Assembly: GCA_017416155.1 (NCBI GenBank)
Contig: JAFQDE010000015.1
Coordinates: forward strand, 62,001 to 126,000
DNA from: Tyzzerella sp.
Lineage (GTDB): Bacteria > Bacillota > Clostridia > Lachnospirales > Lachnospiraceae
DNA length: 64,000 nucleotides
Reading direction: 5' to 3'
Below the pieces are notes generated by a model that saw nothing but the letters and a program-made list of their open reading frames with translations, searched no databases and had not been told where the DNA came from. Made by a program: the position numbers and the translations under genes. Of the stretch, positions 8,601 through 15,585 are shown piece by piece (the stretch's first letter is position 1; each line of letters starts with the position of its first letter).

Positions 8601-10114
8601 ATGAGGGGCGTTACAAGGGAAATTTCGAGGTAAAATATGCAGGAGCTTACCAGTTCGCTTATCTGACCTTTGGAAGCAGTAGTATTAACTCTGCCGAGGC
8701 ACCGGTTATTACTGCAATTCCACCGGTACCACCGTCATACCATAGTAACTTAACGGAAGAAAATATCTTTGCCTTCGGTTCAGAGGTGTATATGAGAGTT
8801 GCTCTTGCAGACTCTGTGGCGATAGCAGATGGTAAGACAATTGCTGTGTTAGAGAAATTGGATGATGATGGCAATGTAGTGGCAGAGATTAGGGTTCCAG
8901 GTACTAAGGCCGCACATATTGAAGAGGGTGTAACGAATGTATCAGACTGGTTGTTTACAATCCCAACAACAGAAGAGTTAGAAACACAATATAATTGTAC
9001 AGGCGTTTCACAGCTTGGTGATTGGCGAATGACAGAATTGCACATCATTGGTGCATATCAGGATGGAGTACTTTCAACAGAAGAGAATCCGATGATTATT
9101 GATGTGAGCAGCAAGAACATTAGGACGAACATTGATGATACGATGACAGTTGTTGTATATGGAGAGGGACAAGAAACCAATGAAACATTCTTATTCTTAG
9201 ATACACGTACAGTAACGAGTGGTCTGTCTGTAAAAGTACAAGGCAAAGGTGGAGTGACTGCTACGGGTGTGAAAGATGTAACTGTTACATATGTATTATC
9301 AGATAGTGATTCTGATTTAGAGACTACTAACAGCACGACAAGTGCGGGTTATTACTTCGACCCTAAGAAGTCTTCTAAGGCAACCTTAACGTCAAACTTA
9401 GTAAGCCATGGAACGGTTACAGTGACACTTATGGAAAATCCAAGTGTTGCAAATGAATTTATTCTTAATACTGATAGTGGTATGGAACTTCCACTGATGG
9501 GAACATATAAATTAGAGGAAGTAACCTTTAAGATTGGAAACACCACTTATACAGCCAATGCAGGTCACAATGACGAAGAAGACATTCACTTAAATGCAGA
9601 CGCAGCACCAAGTTATACACTTACGTGGGATGCGCCGATTGTAAAGATTACTGGAATTTATCCAGAAGGAACAGTAAAAGTTAATAAAGGGAATGGAGCT
9701 TCTCCTATTGAAGGAACAGCTACGAATAAGTTCAATGAATATGAATGTACGGTTAATCTACAGGCAGACATAAAAACCAATGTAGGAGAAGGTTGTGATG
9801 GAGAAGATAAAGTCGAATTGAATGGATATACAAGTTCCACAGTTACAACTACAATCTCCAATATACGTCAGTTTACGTCTGCAAGTGTATTTGTTGGCGG
9901 AAGTGAAACAGATGTTACCTTTAACTATACATCTGCCACGCCAAGTAGTACCATGTCTATAGGGTCTAGTAACTGGATTCTCGCCTGGAATAGACAAACC
10001 ATGGGGAATGGAGCAAAGGGTCAGTATGTAACTATTGATGGAACAACGTCAAATATGAATATAACTTACATATTTAAGTTAGACAATGAAATTACCATCA
10101 ACAACCCATACTAA
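5687..10114 (+). CDS. Giant exported protein (1475 aa) with SipW-type anchor and repeated beta domains
   Basis: The ATG at 5687 is chosen because AGGAGGT lies eight bases upstream; an in-frame ATG at 5612 would lie inside the previous gene. The polar N-terminus carries RRIDEYQKR, followed by a hydrophobic segment (about 25-45) ending TSATFAWVTISKNPEIKGIE. This closely resembles the junction in the 457-residue protein at 208-1581. Residues ~200-340 are helix-rich and may form a coiled region. From ~680 to the C-terminus the sequence is Thr/Ser/Val/Asn-rich with recurring Gly-Asp/Tyr-Thr patterns (for example SGVYTMKYLLVDG and PGDYVLRTVWLDG), reminiscent of tandem Ig-like or fibronectin-like modules. 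There is no LPxTG motif and no C-terminal membrane segment. It is probably the main long surface or fibre protein of the operon. Function unknown. Confidence 0.75.
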   Translation: MRETERRIDEYQKRLPYLYTKVTSVALFLLISVIMMTSATFAWVTISKNPEIKGIETTLAANGNLEIALSKSDGGRPNESMVGDGQLDIALRNLTWGNLINLSHPSYGLDELVLRPASLNTSSLLNSPLFAAKYSEDGRIEDLTSEFAYTNYDTGKKMFMVPGTTQYGVRAISSVTYTFADGKEVFAERLQEADSKLRLAQSKYTELTNNSDNMTTISKIMGDYLTDKFGDSNTDFQQYVPQMYSMLKEFEACMEIAGEAIVRIANLQLMLKKGSEVSPYTLETLLSASSKELQDNGVSIEGLDTYKTDRSTFATHMATMEKLNTQVTQNGSAVYWTEHGLDKIVNFLVKVDTVVVDGMEVKSIGMSEAASMLVSGGDHKAIIMEGALFNMEKRLGTYMYAEDMPVTVTATVKGFPITQTLKADVYTDAFPTAYLEDEIKKVKNNNTGNFIGTDPVAADTYGMAIDFWVRTNAENDYLILEGNTLTTKVHKTDAQGNKYFTNQETEEVIIQAPDGKYYDTNGQEVSGDNLSITYEDVVIGYEGENRVWDDEVLTEHSTTQGGGSCYVFYADTPQDQAQSLEILNAMTVVFVDDTGKLLAYADLNTESFYAESGRVTVPLKLRSTSTKLGQDEAGNDIYAITDLNKGEAKRITALIYIDGDRVANTEVLSDGNIQGKLNLQFGSYVDLEAIKDDEVFDEEIHISGSATPNTFDVATQTDLTSEVKLTITGVKPTKVEANFIRQINSTQGSRQDTILFTPGANDTYTANVRFASPGDYVLRTVWLDGIEYKLDSPITVKVSGFAIAGVGWQHDNNYVKILRAESYYSEDITVQFGGTSKQPGKVQGIFSNAENQQITVNFKKGTTNWGGTAQFTTSGVYTMKYLLVDGEYYEVPSSMQKSIDLSLGMQVKVQVSETVLEKFTGNPPKTLEVYATILDNKGNQLTALENVSIQYLAQGSGLTENGLYSIMLWNEDEGRYKGNFEVKYAGAYQFAYLTFGSSSINSAEAPVITAIPPVPPSYHSNLTEENIFAFGSEVYMRVALADSVAIADGKTIAVLEKLDDDGNVVAEIRVPGTKAAHIEEGVTNVSDWLFTIPTTEELETQYNCTGVSQLGDWRMTELHIIGAYQDGVLSTEENPMIIDVSSKNIRTNIDDTMTVVVYGEGQETNETFLFLDTRTVTSGLSVKVQGKGGVTATGVKDVTVTYVLSDSDSDLETTNSTTSAGYYFDPKKSSKATLTSNLVSHGTVTVTLMENPSVANEFILNTDSGMELPLMGTYKLEEVTFKIGNTTYTANAGHNDEEDIHLNADAAPSYTLTWDAPIVKITGIYPEGTVKVNKGNGASPIEGTATNKFNEYECTVNLQADIKTNVGEGCDGEDKVELNGYTSSTVTTTISNIRQFTSASVFVGGSETDVTFNYTSATPSSTMSIGSSNWILAWNRQTMGNGAKGQYVTIDGTTSNMNITYIFKLDNEITINNPY

Positions 10115-10135
10115 AAATATTTACAGGAGGTATTT

Positions 10136-11929
10136 ATGAAACATTCATTGAAAAATAGAATATTGGCGACAGTTTTTGCCGCCTGCCTCCTGTTTCTTTC
10201 AGTAGAGCTGCCTGCTTTGGCAGCGGATTCAGGAAGTTGTGGAAGTAAGGCAAAGTGGAGTCTAGGTGCTGATGGAACACTTAGTATTACAGGCAAAGGT
10301 TCCATGCAGAACTTCACGGAAGGTAATATGGCACCGTGGTATGAGGATAGGGAGAAGATTACAGCGGTAACCATTAAAGATGGAATTACCAATATCGGTG
10401 ATTTGGCTTTCTATGGATGTACTGCATTGCAGAGTATTTCTCTTCCGGAATCGGTTACAAAGATTGGTGACATGGCTTTTGCAGGATGTACGAATCTTGC
10501 GAGAGTAACGTTGCAGGAGGGCCTGAAGTCCATTGGAGCAAATGCATTTTCACGATGTGAATCATTGCACACGCTAAGGCTTCCGGATGGATTGTTGTAT
10601 ATTGGATATCAGGCATTCTACCGTTGTTCTTCGCTATCCACGATTCGTATACCGGTTACAACGACCAACCTGAGTGAAAGTATTTTTGCTTATTGTGAGA
10701 ATTTGATGCAGGTTGTGATTGAAAGCCCGATTGCAAAATTACCGGAATGGACCTTTTATGGATGTACTTCACTGACAAGTGTTTCTTTACCTTCATCGGT
10801 ACAAGATATTGGTGAATATGCATTCCATGATTGTGATTCGCTGAAGAATGCGTATCATGATGGTACTGATGCGGAACGCGAGCAGATTTCTAATCAAATT
10901 CAGACCCAACTTCCGGATTTTCCGGGCGTGACAGAAGGTGACAGTTCCAATGTCGGTTCAAGCTCAACAGGGTCTGTAACACAGAAGCCGGATGGAAGCG
11001 TGGTTGAGACTGACAGAGAAATCGTAGATACAGACGATTCTACCATTGATGCGACAGTCACTGTCACAAAGCCATCGACCGGCAAAGATGAATACGACAT
11101 TACAATTGATGTCACTATAGATGATAAAGACGGATGGGATGATATGCTTGAATATACAGACAGCTATATCAAATATCCGGAGCGTTTGGAGAGCGATAGC
11201 ACTACTGTCAATAACGTTGAGATTCATGTCAACCTGAACGGCAGCACGAAGTTGCCTGGCAATGTGTTGGAAAGTCTGGCAGGTAAAAAGGTAGACCTTA
11301 CGGTTTCTACAGGAACGAATTCCAGTTGGACCATTGACTGTGAGAATCTGGATGCCGAGCAATTGGGAAAATCTTATGATTTAAAATTTACTTTAAAAAA
11401 GAATACCAAACCAACGAAGGCGCAGAAGAAATTGATTGGCAATGCACAGAGCTATCTGTTGGAATTCGAGGATAATATTCCATTTGAAGTGACGGTGACT
11501 ATTCCAATCGGATATTCTTATGCAAAACATTTGGCAACCATTTGTCAGAAACCTGTTCTGAAGAGTTGGGAAATCATGCAGTCTACAATCATTGATGCGC
11601 AAGGCGATGCACTGTTCTATCTAAGTTCATTGGATAAGCAGACGAAATACTTGGTGGCAATTGATATGGAAGGCATTTCACTAGAAGATGTGCTGATTCC
11701 GGACAGTATGGCCGATGAGTTTGGTAATCTTACAGATGCCGCCGGAAATAAATATGTTCTGACAGGGACACAGTCTTCCTGGGGAATTTCTTTTTGGCAA
11801 TTGACGTTGATTGTCTTTGGTGTGATTATCGTATCGGGCGTTGTAGTCGGTGTTATTATTAAACTACAGCTTAAAACCTCAGCACATAGAGTAAAATTGA
11901 TGGGGAAAAAACGGAAGGACAAGCAATAA
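10136..11929 (+). CDS. BspA-like leucine-rich-repeat surface protein with C-terminal membrane anchor
   Basis: 597 residues. A classical Sec signal (hydrophobic to ~24, cut near ALAAD) contrasts with the SipW-type signals of its neighbours. Residues ~75-240 contain about six BspA/TpLRR repeats with the pattern IGDLAFYGCTALQSISLPESV, in which an invariant AF-x-GC turn recurs about every 23 residues. A linker rich in Ser, Thr and Asp follows, then a region of uncertain fold (~300-540). A hydrophobic segment at ~552-577 ends in a basic tail (MGKKRKDKQ), a stop-transfer anchor. BspA repeats commonly mediate adhesion to host or other cells. AGGAGG lies just before the ATG, and the gene closes the operon; the terminator stem overlaps its stop codon. 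Confidence 0.85.
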   Translation: MKHSLKNRILATVFAACLLFLSVELPALAADSGSCGSKAKWSLGADGTLSITGKGSMQNFTEGNMAPWYEDREKITAVTIKDGITNIGDLAFYGCTALQSISLPESVTKIGDMAFAGCTNLARVTLQEGLKSIGANAFSRCESLHTLRLPDGLLYIGYQAFYRCSSLSTIRIPVTTTNLSESIFAYCENLMQVVIESPIAKLPEWTFYGCTSLTSVSLPSSVQDIGEYAFHDCDSLKNAYHDGTDAEREQISNQIQTQLPDFPGVTEGDSSNVGSSSTGSVTQKPDGSVVETDREIVDTDDSTIDATVTVTKPSTGKDEYDITIDVTIDDKDGWDDMLEYTDSYIKYPERLESDSTTVNNVEIHVNLNGSTKLPGNVLESLAGKKVDLTVSTGTNSSWTIDCENLDAEQLGKSYDLKFTLKKNTKPTKAQKKLIGNAQSYLLEFEDNIPFEVTVTIPIGYSYAKHLATICQKPVLKSWEIMQSTIIDAQGDALFYLSSLDKQTKYLVAIDMEGISLEDVLIPDSMADEFGNLTDAAGNKYVLTGTQSSWGISFWQLTLIVFGVIIVSGVVVGVIIKLQLKTSAHRVKLMGKKRKDKQ

Positions 11930-11944
11930 GACTTGTCCTTTTAA
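11915..11944 (+). terminator. Rho-independent terminator of the SipW/surface operon
   Basis: AAGGACAAG (11915-11923) pairs perfectly with CTTGTCCTT (11932-11940) around an 8-base loop, followed by further T residues. The stem begins inside the last codons of the LRR gene and the stop codon lies in the loop. The 220 bases after it up to the next gene are AT-rich and show no clear feature other than the next gene's ribosome site. Confidence 0.8.
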
Positions 11945-12164
11945 TATGGATGATGCATGATAATAGACTATCTATTTAAAAGGTTATAAAAATACAGGTA
12001 AATTAACGAAAAAAATAGGGATTTAAAGGGAATACAAGCTTATTGCTTCACAAGTGAAAAGAAACTCAAATAGACAGTAGTAAAGAGAAGTATATACGGA
12101 ATGTTTGATAGTAACACTTATGAAACAATCAACGATTAGAAATTAATATGTTAGGAGAAAAAAT

Positions 12165-12983
12165 ATGCTTCAACACCTAAATATAAAGCTAATGGGGATG
12201 GAACTATATGATTTTTTTAATGTGATAAGCTTTTTTTCATTACTTAGTTATAATTTAATACAGCTTAATCAGAAAAAAAAATTATTAAGTCAATGGAGTC
12301 AAAGAATTCAAGGAAATATAGTAAAAAAATCAAAAGGAACATTTCTGCAAGTTTTTGGAGAAACAAATTTCTGGGCACTTTTTGAAGTCATTATTATATC
12401 TATGGCTCAATATTTGCCGGCAGGGTATTTGAATTTCTCTTTTGGAGAACTCTTTGGCACAGGAGCAAATTACTTTGGCTTAGCTTTTTTTTGCCCATTG
12501 ATTGTTATAGCTTTTTGTCTTTGTCTTCGAATTAATCCGCTCAAACAACTCGACTTAATTACACCGGCATATCCTTTGGCATTAAGTTTCTCAAAGTTTG
12601 CCTGTTTTTGTTGTGGTTGTTGTGGAGGAATGGAGTGTTCGTTTGGTATGTATAACTACTACAAAGATGAGCTCCAGTTTCCTGTTCAATTGGTAGAGGT
12701 GGCTTTGGCAGTTTTGCTTTTTTTCTTTTTGCATAATTATCGAAAAATAGCACGAGTCGGAACGATGTATCCGACATATTTAACGCTTTATAGTGTAACT
12801 CGCTTTTTTAGTGAATTTTTAAGGGGTGAAAAAAATGTTTGGGGTATGTTGAAACTCTATCATATCTTTTGTATTGCAGGGATAATTGTAGGAATTGTTG
12901 AGCTTGCCTTGGTGCATAAATTCGGAGAAAAAATTACAACTTCTTTTGAACAGAAAGCAAAAAAGGTGGAGCAACTTGAATAA
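12165..12983 (+). CDS. Divergent Lgt-like (prolipoprotein diacylglyceryl transferase family) membrane protein
   Basis: 272 residues with about six hydrophobic segments. The C-terminal half carries Lgt-family landmarks: FPVQLVEVAL (the HPTQLYE block of Lgt) and RFFSEFLRG (the RFxxExxR block). The usual GR-x-G-C/N-F motif that binds phosphatidylglycerol is replaced by SKFACFCCGCCGG, so Arg has become Lys. The HGG segment with the catalytic His is not visible; GANYFG occupies roughly that position. Lgt normally transfers diacylglycerol to lipoprotein cysteines. With these substitutions it may be inactive or act on another substrate. It stands alone between the surface operon and spoVA, has its own AGGAG site, and is more AT-rich than its neighbours. 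The family call is moderate and the activity is uncertain. Confidence 0.6.
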   Translation: MLQHLNIKLMGMELYDFFNVISFFSLLSYNLIQLNQKKKLLSQWSQRIQGNIVKKSKGTFLQVFGETNFWALFEVIIISMAQYLPAGYLNFSFGELFGTGANYFGLAFFCPLIVIAFCLCLRINPLKQLDLITPAYPLALSFSKFACFCCGCCGGMECSFGMYNYYKDELQFPVQLVEVALAVLLFFFLHNYRKIARVGTMYPTYLTLYSVTRFFSEFLRGEKNVWGMLKLYHIFCIAGIIVGIVELALVHKFGEKITTSFEQKAKKVEQLE

Positions 12984-12991
12984 AAATGTAT

Positions 12992-13029
12992 CTTCTTTCA
13001 AAAAATAACCATACGATTTTTGAAAGAAG
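12992..13029 (+). promoter_or_regulatory. 13-bp perfect inverted repeat with a possible forespore (sigma-G/F) promoter in front of spoVA
   Basis: CTTCTTTCAAAAA (12992-13004) and TTTTTGAAAGAAG (13017-13029) form a perfect stem with a 12-base loop. The right arm ends next to the GGTGGAG ribosome site of the next ORF. The loop contains CATACGA (13010-13016), near the CATnnTA -10 of sigma-G/F. GTATC at 12988-12992 lies 17 bases upstream as a weak -35. It could be the terminator of the Lgt-like gene, the spoVA promoter, or both; the sequence alone does not decide. Confidence 0.45.
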
Positions 13030-13038
13030 GTGGAGTAT

Positions 13039-13206
13039 ATGGAAAAAGCAAAGAAAAGAGTCCGCATATGTCTGTTACTTGTTGTTATGGTGGCAGTCGT
13101 TATGGGGATTCTTTATTATTATCACGAATTAAATGAAGAAGGTATTCAGGCAGAGGGCACACTTGTATCTGCTTCCTACAGGGGATGGAAAAAGTCATGT
13201 CAGTAA
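13039..13206 (+). CDS. Small single-pass membrane protein leading the spoVA operon
   Basis: 55 codons starting at the ATG at 13039, with GGTGGAG five bases upstream. The N-terminus is basic (MEKAKKRVR), followed by about 18 hydrophobic residues (ICLLLVVMVAVVMGILYYY) and a short acidic-to-polar tail ending GWKKSCQ. The stop at 13204-13206 lies inside spoVAA, so the two are translationally coupled. It has no homolog that I recognise. Its strong ribosome site, hydrophobic profile and coupling to spoVAA support expression, presumably in the forespore along with the SpoVA channel. It could also be only a leader whose translation opens the spoVAA start. Confidence 0.6.
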   Translation: MEKAKKRVRICLLLVVMVAVVMGILYYYHELNEEGIQAEGTLVSASYRGWKKSCQ

Positions 13207-13862
13207 CGAAGGAGATTCTATATATAAAAGGTGACCAGAATGTTGAGGTGAAGAGTCAAGACGTGACGTTGGGCGATTTGGTTTCGATGGAATGTGCACA
13301 GGAACATGTATTATCCAAAGTTAAATCACTCAAGTTCCTTAAGATACCCGATCAAGGAAAGCACCGATATGTTGTTTCAATACTCAAAATGATTGAGTGT
13401 ATTCATAAAGAATATCCGAATTTGGAGATTCAGAACGTCGGTGCTACAGATATTATTGTGACTTACGAGGGGACGAAGCAGAAGAATCGTGTATGGGAAG
13501 CGTGCCAGGTCACATTGGTTGTTATTACTTGCTTCATTGGTGCAGCATTTGCAATCATGGCATTTAACAACGACTCCGGTGTTCCGGAAATTTTTGAACA
13601 GATATATGAGCAGTTTATGGGAAAGAAGGCTGCAGGATTCAATATATTGGAGCTGACATACAGCATCGGCTTAGGGCTTGGCATCATCATATTCTTTAAC
13701 CATTTTGGAAAGAAGAAATTCACTGTCGACCCAACTCCGATTGAAGTGGAGATGAGTCTGTATGAAAATGATATTCAGACGACGCTGATTGCACAGAGTT
13801 CGAGAAGGGGGCAGGAGTTAGATGTGGGTAAAACAAATAGTAATGGCTCTCATCGGTCTTAG
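13197..13862 (+). CDS. spoVAA: Stage V sporulation protein AA
   Basis: 221 residues from the ATG at 13197; another ATG at 13185 sits directly on the GGGG of the ribosome site and is less likely. The N-terminal soluble part (to ~105) opens with VTKEILYIKGDQNVEV, the SpoVAA domain start. Two hydrophobic segments follow, near 108-127 and 155-175, with a polar tail. SpoVAA is one of the membrane proteins of the SpoVA complex that moves calcium-dipicolinate into the developing spore and out at germination. It overlaps spoVAB by 41 bases and is overlapped by the small ORF upstream. The order AA-AB-AC is the standard spoVA order. Confidence 0.9.
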   Translation: MSVTKEILYIKGDQNVEVKSQDVTLGDLVSMECAQEHVLSKVKSLKFLKIPDQGKHRYVVSILKMIECIHKEYPNLEIQNVGATDIIVTYEGTKQKNRVWEACQVTLVVITCFIGAAFAIMAFNNDSGVPEIFEQIYEQFMGKKAAGFNILELTYSIGLGLGIIIFFNHFGKKKFTVDPTPIEVEMSLYENDIQTTLIAQSSRRGQELDVGKTNSNGSHRS

Positions 13863-14238
13863 CGCCGGTTCGATTGTTGCAGGGGGGCTATTTGGATTTG
13901 TTGTCAGTCTCGGCATTGTTTCCGACTTCGCAGACCGAACTGGAACTGCTAATAGAATCGGACTCTACGAAGATGCCGTTGCAGTCGGAGGCATCTTAGG
14001 GAATCTAGCCTTGTTGTATGAGTTTCCTTTGACGATGTTTTCTCCGTTTTTAGGACTATTTGGTATATTTTCCGGTGTATTTGTCGGGTGCTGGGCGCTT
14101 GCACTTGCAGAAGTACTCAATGTATTTCCTATATTTCTTAGGCGTATTAACGTTACAAAAGGAATCGGGTTTGTTATTTTAGGAATTGCTGTCGGAAAAG
14201 TGTTGGGCGCATCAGTCTATTTCTTTTTCGGATGGTAG
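13822..14238 (+). CDS. spoVAB: Stage V sporulation protein AB
   Basis: 138 residues, four hydrophobic segments, and no soluble domain. The motif GLSAGSIVAGGLFGF near the N-terminus and the loop DFADRTGTANRIGLYEDA are characteristic of SpoVAB. The ATG at 13822 has GCAGGAG seven bases upstream, inside the end of spoVAA, so the genes are translationally coupled. It is an integral inner-membrane component of the forespore dipicolinate channel. The length matches the family. Confidence 0.9.
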   Translation: MWVKQIVMALIGLSAGSIVAGGLFGFVVSLGIVSDFADRTGTANRIGLYEDAVAVGGILGNLALLYEFPLTMFSPFLGLFGIFSGVFVGCWALALAEVLNVFPIFLRRINVTKGIGFVILGIAVGKVLGASVYFFFGW

Positions 14239-14249
14239 AAAGGACAGTT

Positions 14250-14696
14250 ATGAATAAAGAAAAACAAGAACAATATAAAGCGTATGTCGAGGAGAAGACG
14301 CCAAAGAGTAATCTTCTTGTTAATATGGCGAGGGCATTTGTTACAGGAGGTGCTATCTGTGTCGTAGGGCAGTTTATTCTCGATTTTTGTAAGAAACAAG
14401 GGCTCTCTGAGGACAACGCCGGCGCGTGGACGTCCCTCATCCTTGTGTTAATCAGTGTGCTACTCACTGCGTTTAACGTATATGGAAAACTCGCACAGTG
14501 GGGCGGTGCCGGGGCACTTGTTCCGATTACAGGGTTTGCCAACTCTGTGGCAGCACCTGCCATTGAGTATCAGAAAGAAGGACAGGTCTTTGGGATTGGA
14601 TGTAAGATATTCACTATTGCAGGACCGGTAATCTTGTACGGGATATTTACCAGTTGGGTGCTGGGTGTGATTTATTGGATTACGACGATGTTTTAA
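14250..14696 (+). CDS. spoVAC: Stage V sporulation protein AC
   Basis: 148 residues from the ATG at 14250, placed by GAAAGGA six bases upstream; an in-frame ATG at 14232 lies inside spoVAB and lacks a site. Hydrophobic segments lie at about 29-48, 60-80 and 118-145. The block GKLAQWGGAGALVPITGFANS, with its GAG-x-x-VP-x-x-GFxN core, is the SpoVAC/SpoVAE signature. SpoVAC forms a mechanosensitive pore for dipicolinate release in Bacillus. The operon normally continues directly into spoVAD, but here spoVAD begins 8.4 kb downstream after unrelated genes. Confidence 0.93.
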   Translation: MNKEKQEQYKAYVEEKTPKSNLLVNMARAFVTGGAICVVGQFILDFCKKQGLSEDNAGAWTSLILVLISVLLTAFNVYGKLAQWGGAGALVPITGFANSVAAPAIEYQKEGQVFGIGCKIFTIAGPVILYGIFTSWVLGVIYWITTMF

Positions 14697-14724
14697 TTTT
14701 GAGTAAATTAGGAGAAATACGATA

Positions 14725-15000
14725 ATGTCAGAAGAAGAATTACAGAATATTTCTCGTGCACTCACTCATATGTTATTTCGTAATGTGCCTTTGGTAGAAG
14801 AAATTCATGCAAAACGGCTGGTTATAGACCAAGACTTAATGAAAAGGTTAAATATAGAGATAAATAATCGCATTTATTCTTTGCTTTACATCTGGTTTTG
14901 TGGTTCAGAAGAAGAAATGCAGGAATTATTGAAGCACATTGGATTTAGCAGTATATACGGGAGAGGGACATGGGAAAAAGCAATAAAAGTCGAAATATAA
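14725..15000 (+). CDS. Hypothetical 91-aa protein after spoVAC
   Basis: A short acidic, largely helical protein without membrane segments or cysteine clusters (a single Cys in WFCGSEEEM). TAGGAGA lies about ten bases before the ATG at 14725, and a hairpin terminator follows at 15020. It sits 28 bases after spoVAC in the same direction, so it is probably read from the spoVA promoter. Whether it is native to the operon or the left edge of the inserted block is unclear. I recognise no family. Confidence 0.55.
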   Translation: MSEEELQNISRALTHMLFRNVPLVEEIHAKRLVIDQDLMKRLNIEINNRIYSLLYIWFCGSEEEMQELLKHIGFSSIYGRGTWEKAIKVEI

Positions 15001-15019
15001 TTTATAATGCAAGATTGGA

Positions 15020-15060
15020 GTGTCAGAAAACGCCGAAAAATAGCGGGTTCTGGCACTTTT
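15020..15060 (+). terminator. Terminator-like hairpin after the truncated spoVA front part
   Basis: GTGTCAGAA (15020-15028) pairs with TTCTGGCAC (15048-15056), with one G-T pair, followed by TTTT. If functional it would end transcription coming from spoVAA-AC, so the distant spoVAD-AE would need its own promoter. Confidence 0.65.
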
Positions 15061-15100
15061 GTACATAATATCACACGAGTCTCCTTCTGGTACTCAATAA

Positions 15101-15129
15101 CATTTTCGTGAGGCCACGAAAATGGTAGT
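15101..15129. repeat. Left copy of a hairpin repeat flanking the toxin-antitoxin/dinD segment
   Basis: CATTTTCGTG-AGGC-CACGAAAATG is a perfect 10-bp hairpin with a 4-base loop, followed by GTAGTG. A closely similar arrangement (CATTTCCGTG ... CACGGAAAATGGAAGTG) occurs at 18120-18167. The pair brackets higBA, the orphan gene and dinD, about 3 kb. It may be an insertion-junction duplication or a shared regulatory hairpin. Confidence 0.45.
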
Positions 15130-15234
15130 GCGCCAATAATAATTAAAAAACATGTTGATGAATAATAATAATTGTGATATGATAAATAAAAATATTACCA
15201 AAAAGGTAAAATAAATTCGAAAGGAGGAAGAACT

Positions 15235-15585
15235 ATAGAAGTACGATATCACAATTCAAAGGTTAAGAAATTTTGTCAAGATTACAAGAAGGCAAAAAAA
15301 GAGTTAAATGTGGAAGTGGCTGAAAAATTGCACTCATTAATTGGTGTGTTAGAAAGTGCAGATAATCTTTGGGACATAAATCAGATGCGAATCTATAATC
15401 TTCATCCTTTACATGGTGATAGGGAGGGACAGTACGCATTAGATCTTGGAAGAAGACTAGGTTTTCGTTTGATTATTATACCTTTAGATGAGAATGGGAA
15501 TGAATGGGACGAAAAAGATATAAATATTGTTTATAGAGCCACTAAGATTGTTATAGCGTGGGAGGTAACAAATCATTATGAGTAA
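15235..15585 (+). CDS. higB: HigB/RelE-type toxin, probable ATA (non-canonical or mutated) start
   Basis: Reading from ATA at 15235 gives 116 residues beginning I/M-EVRYHNSKVKKFCQDYKKAKKEL. This is the usual opening strand and Lys-rich helix of RelE-fold host-inhibition (HigB/plasmid maintenance killer) toxins. The conserved NLHPLHGDREGQYAL and GFRLIIIP segments follow. These toxins are ribosome-dependent mRNA endonucleases. A perfect AAGGAGG (15221-15227) sits seven bases before the ATA. The only canonical in-frame start is GTG at 15310, which would delete the first 25 residues of the fold and has no ribosome site. An upstream in-frame stop lies at 15187. The gene overlaps higA by eight bases. 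Either ATA is used inefficiently or the toxin start has been crippled. Confidence 0.72.
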   Translation: MEVRYHNSKVKKFCQDYKKAKKELNVEVAEKLHSLIGVLESADNLWDINQMRIYNLHPLHGDREGQYALDLGRRLGFRLIIIPLDENGNEWDEKDINIVYRATKIVIAWEVTNHYE

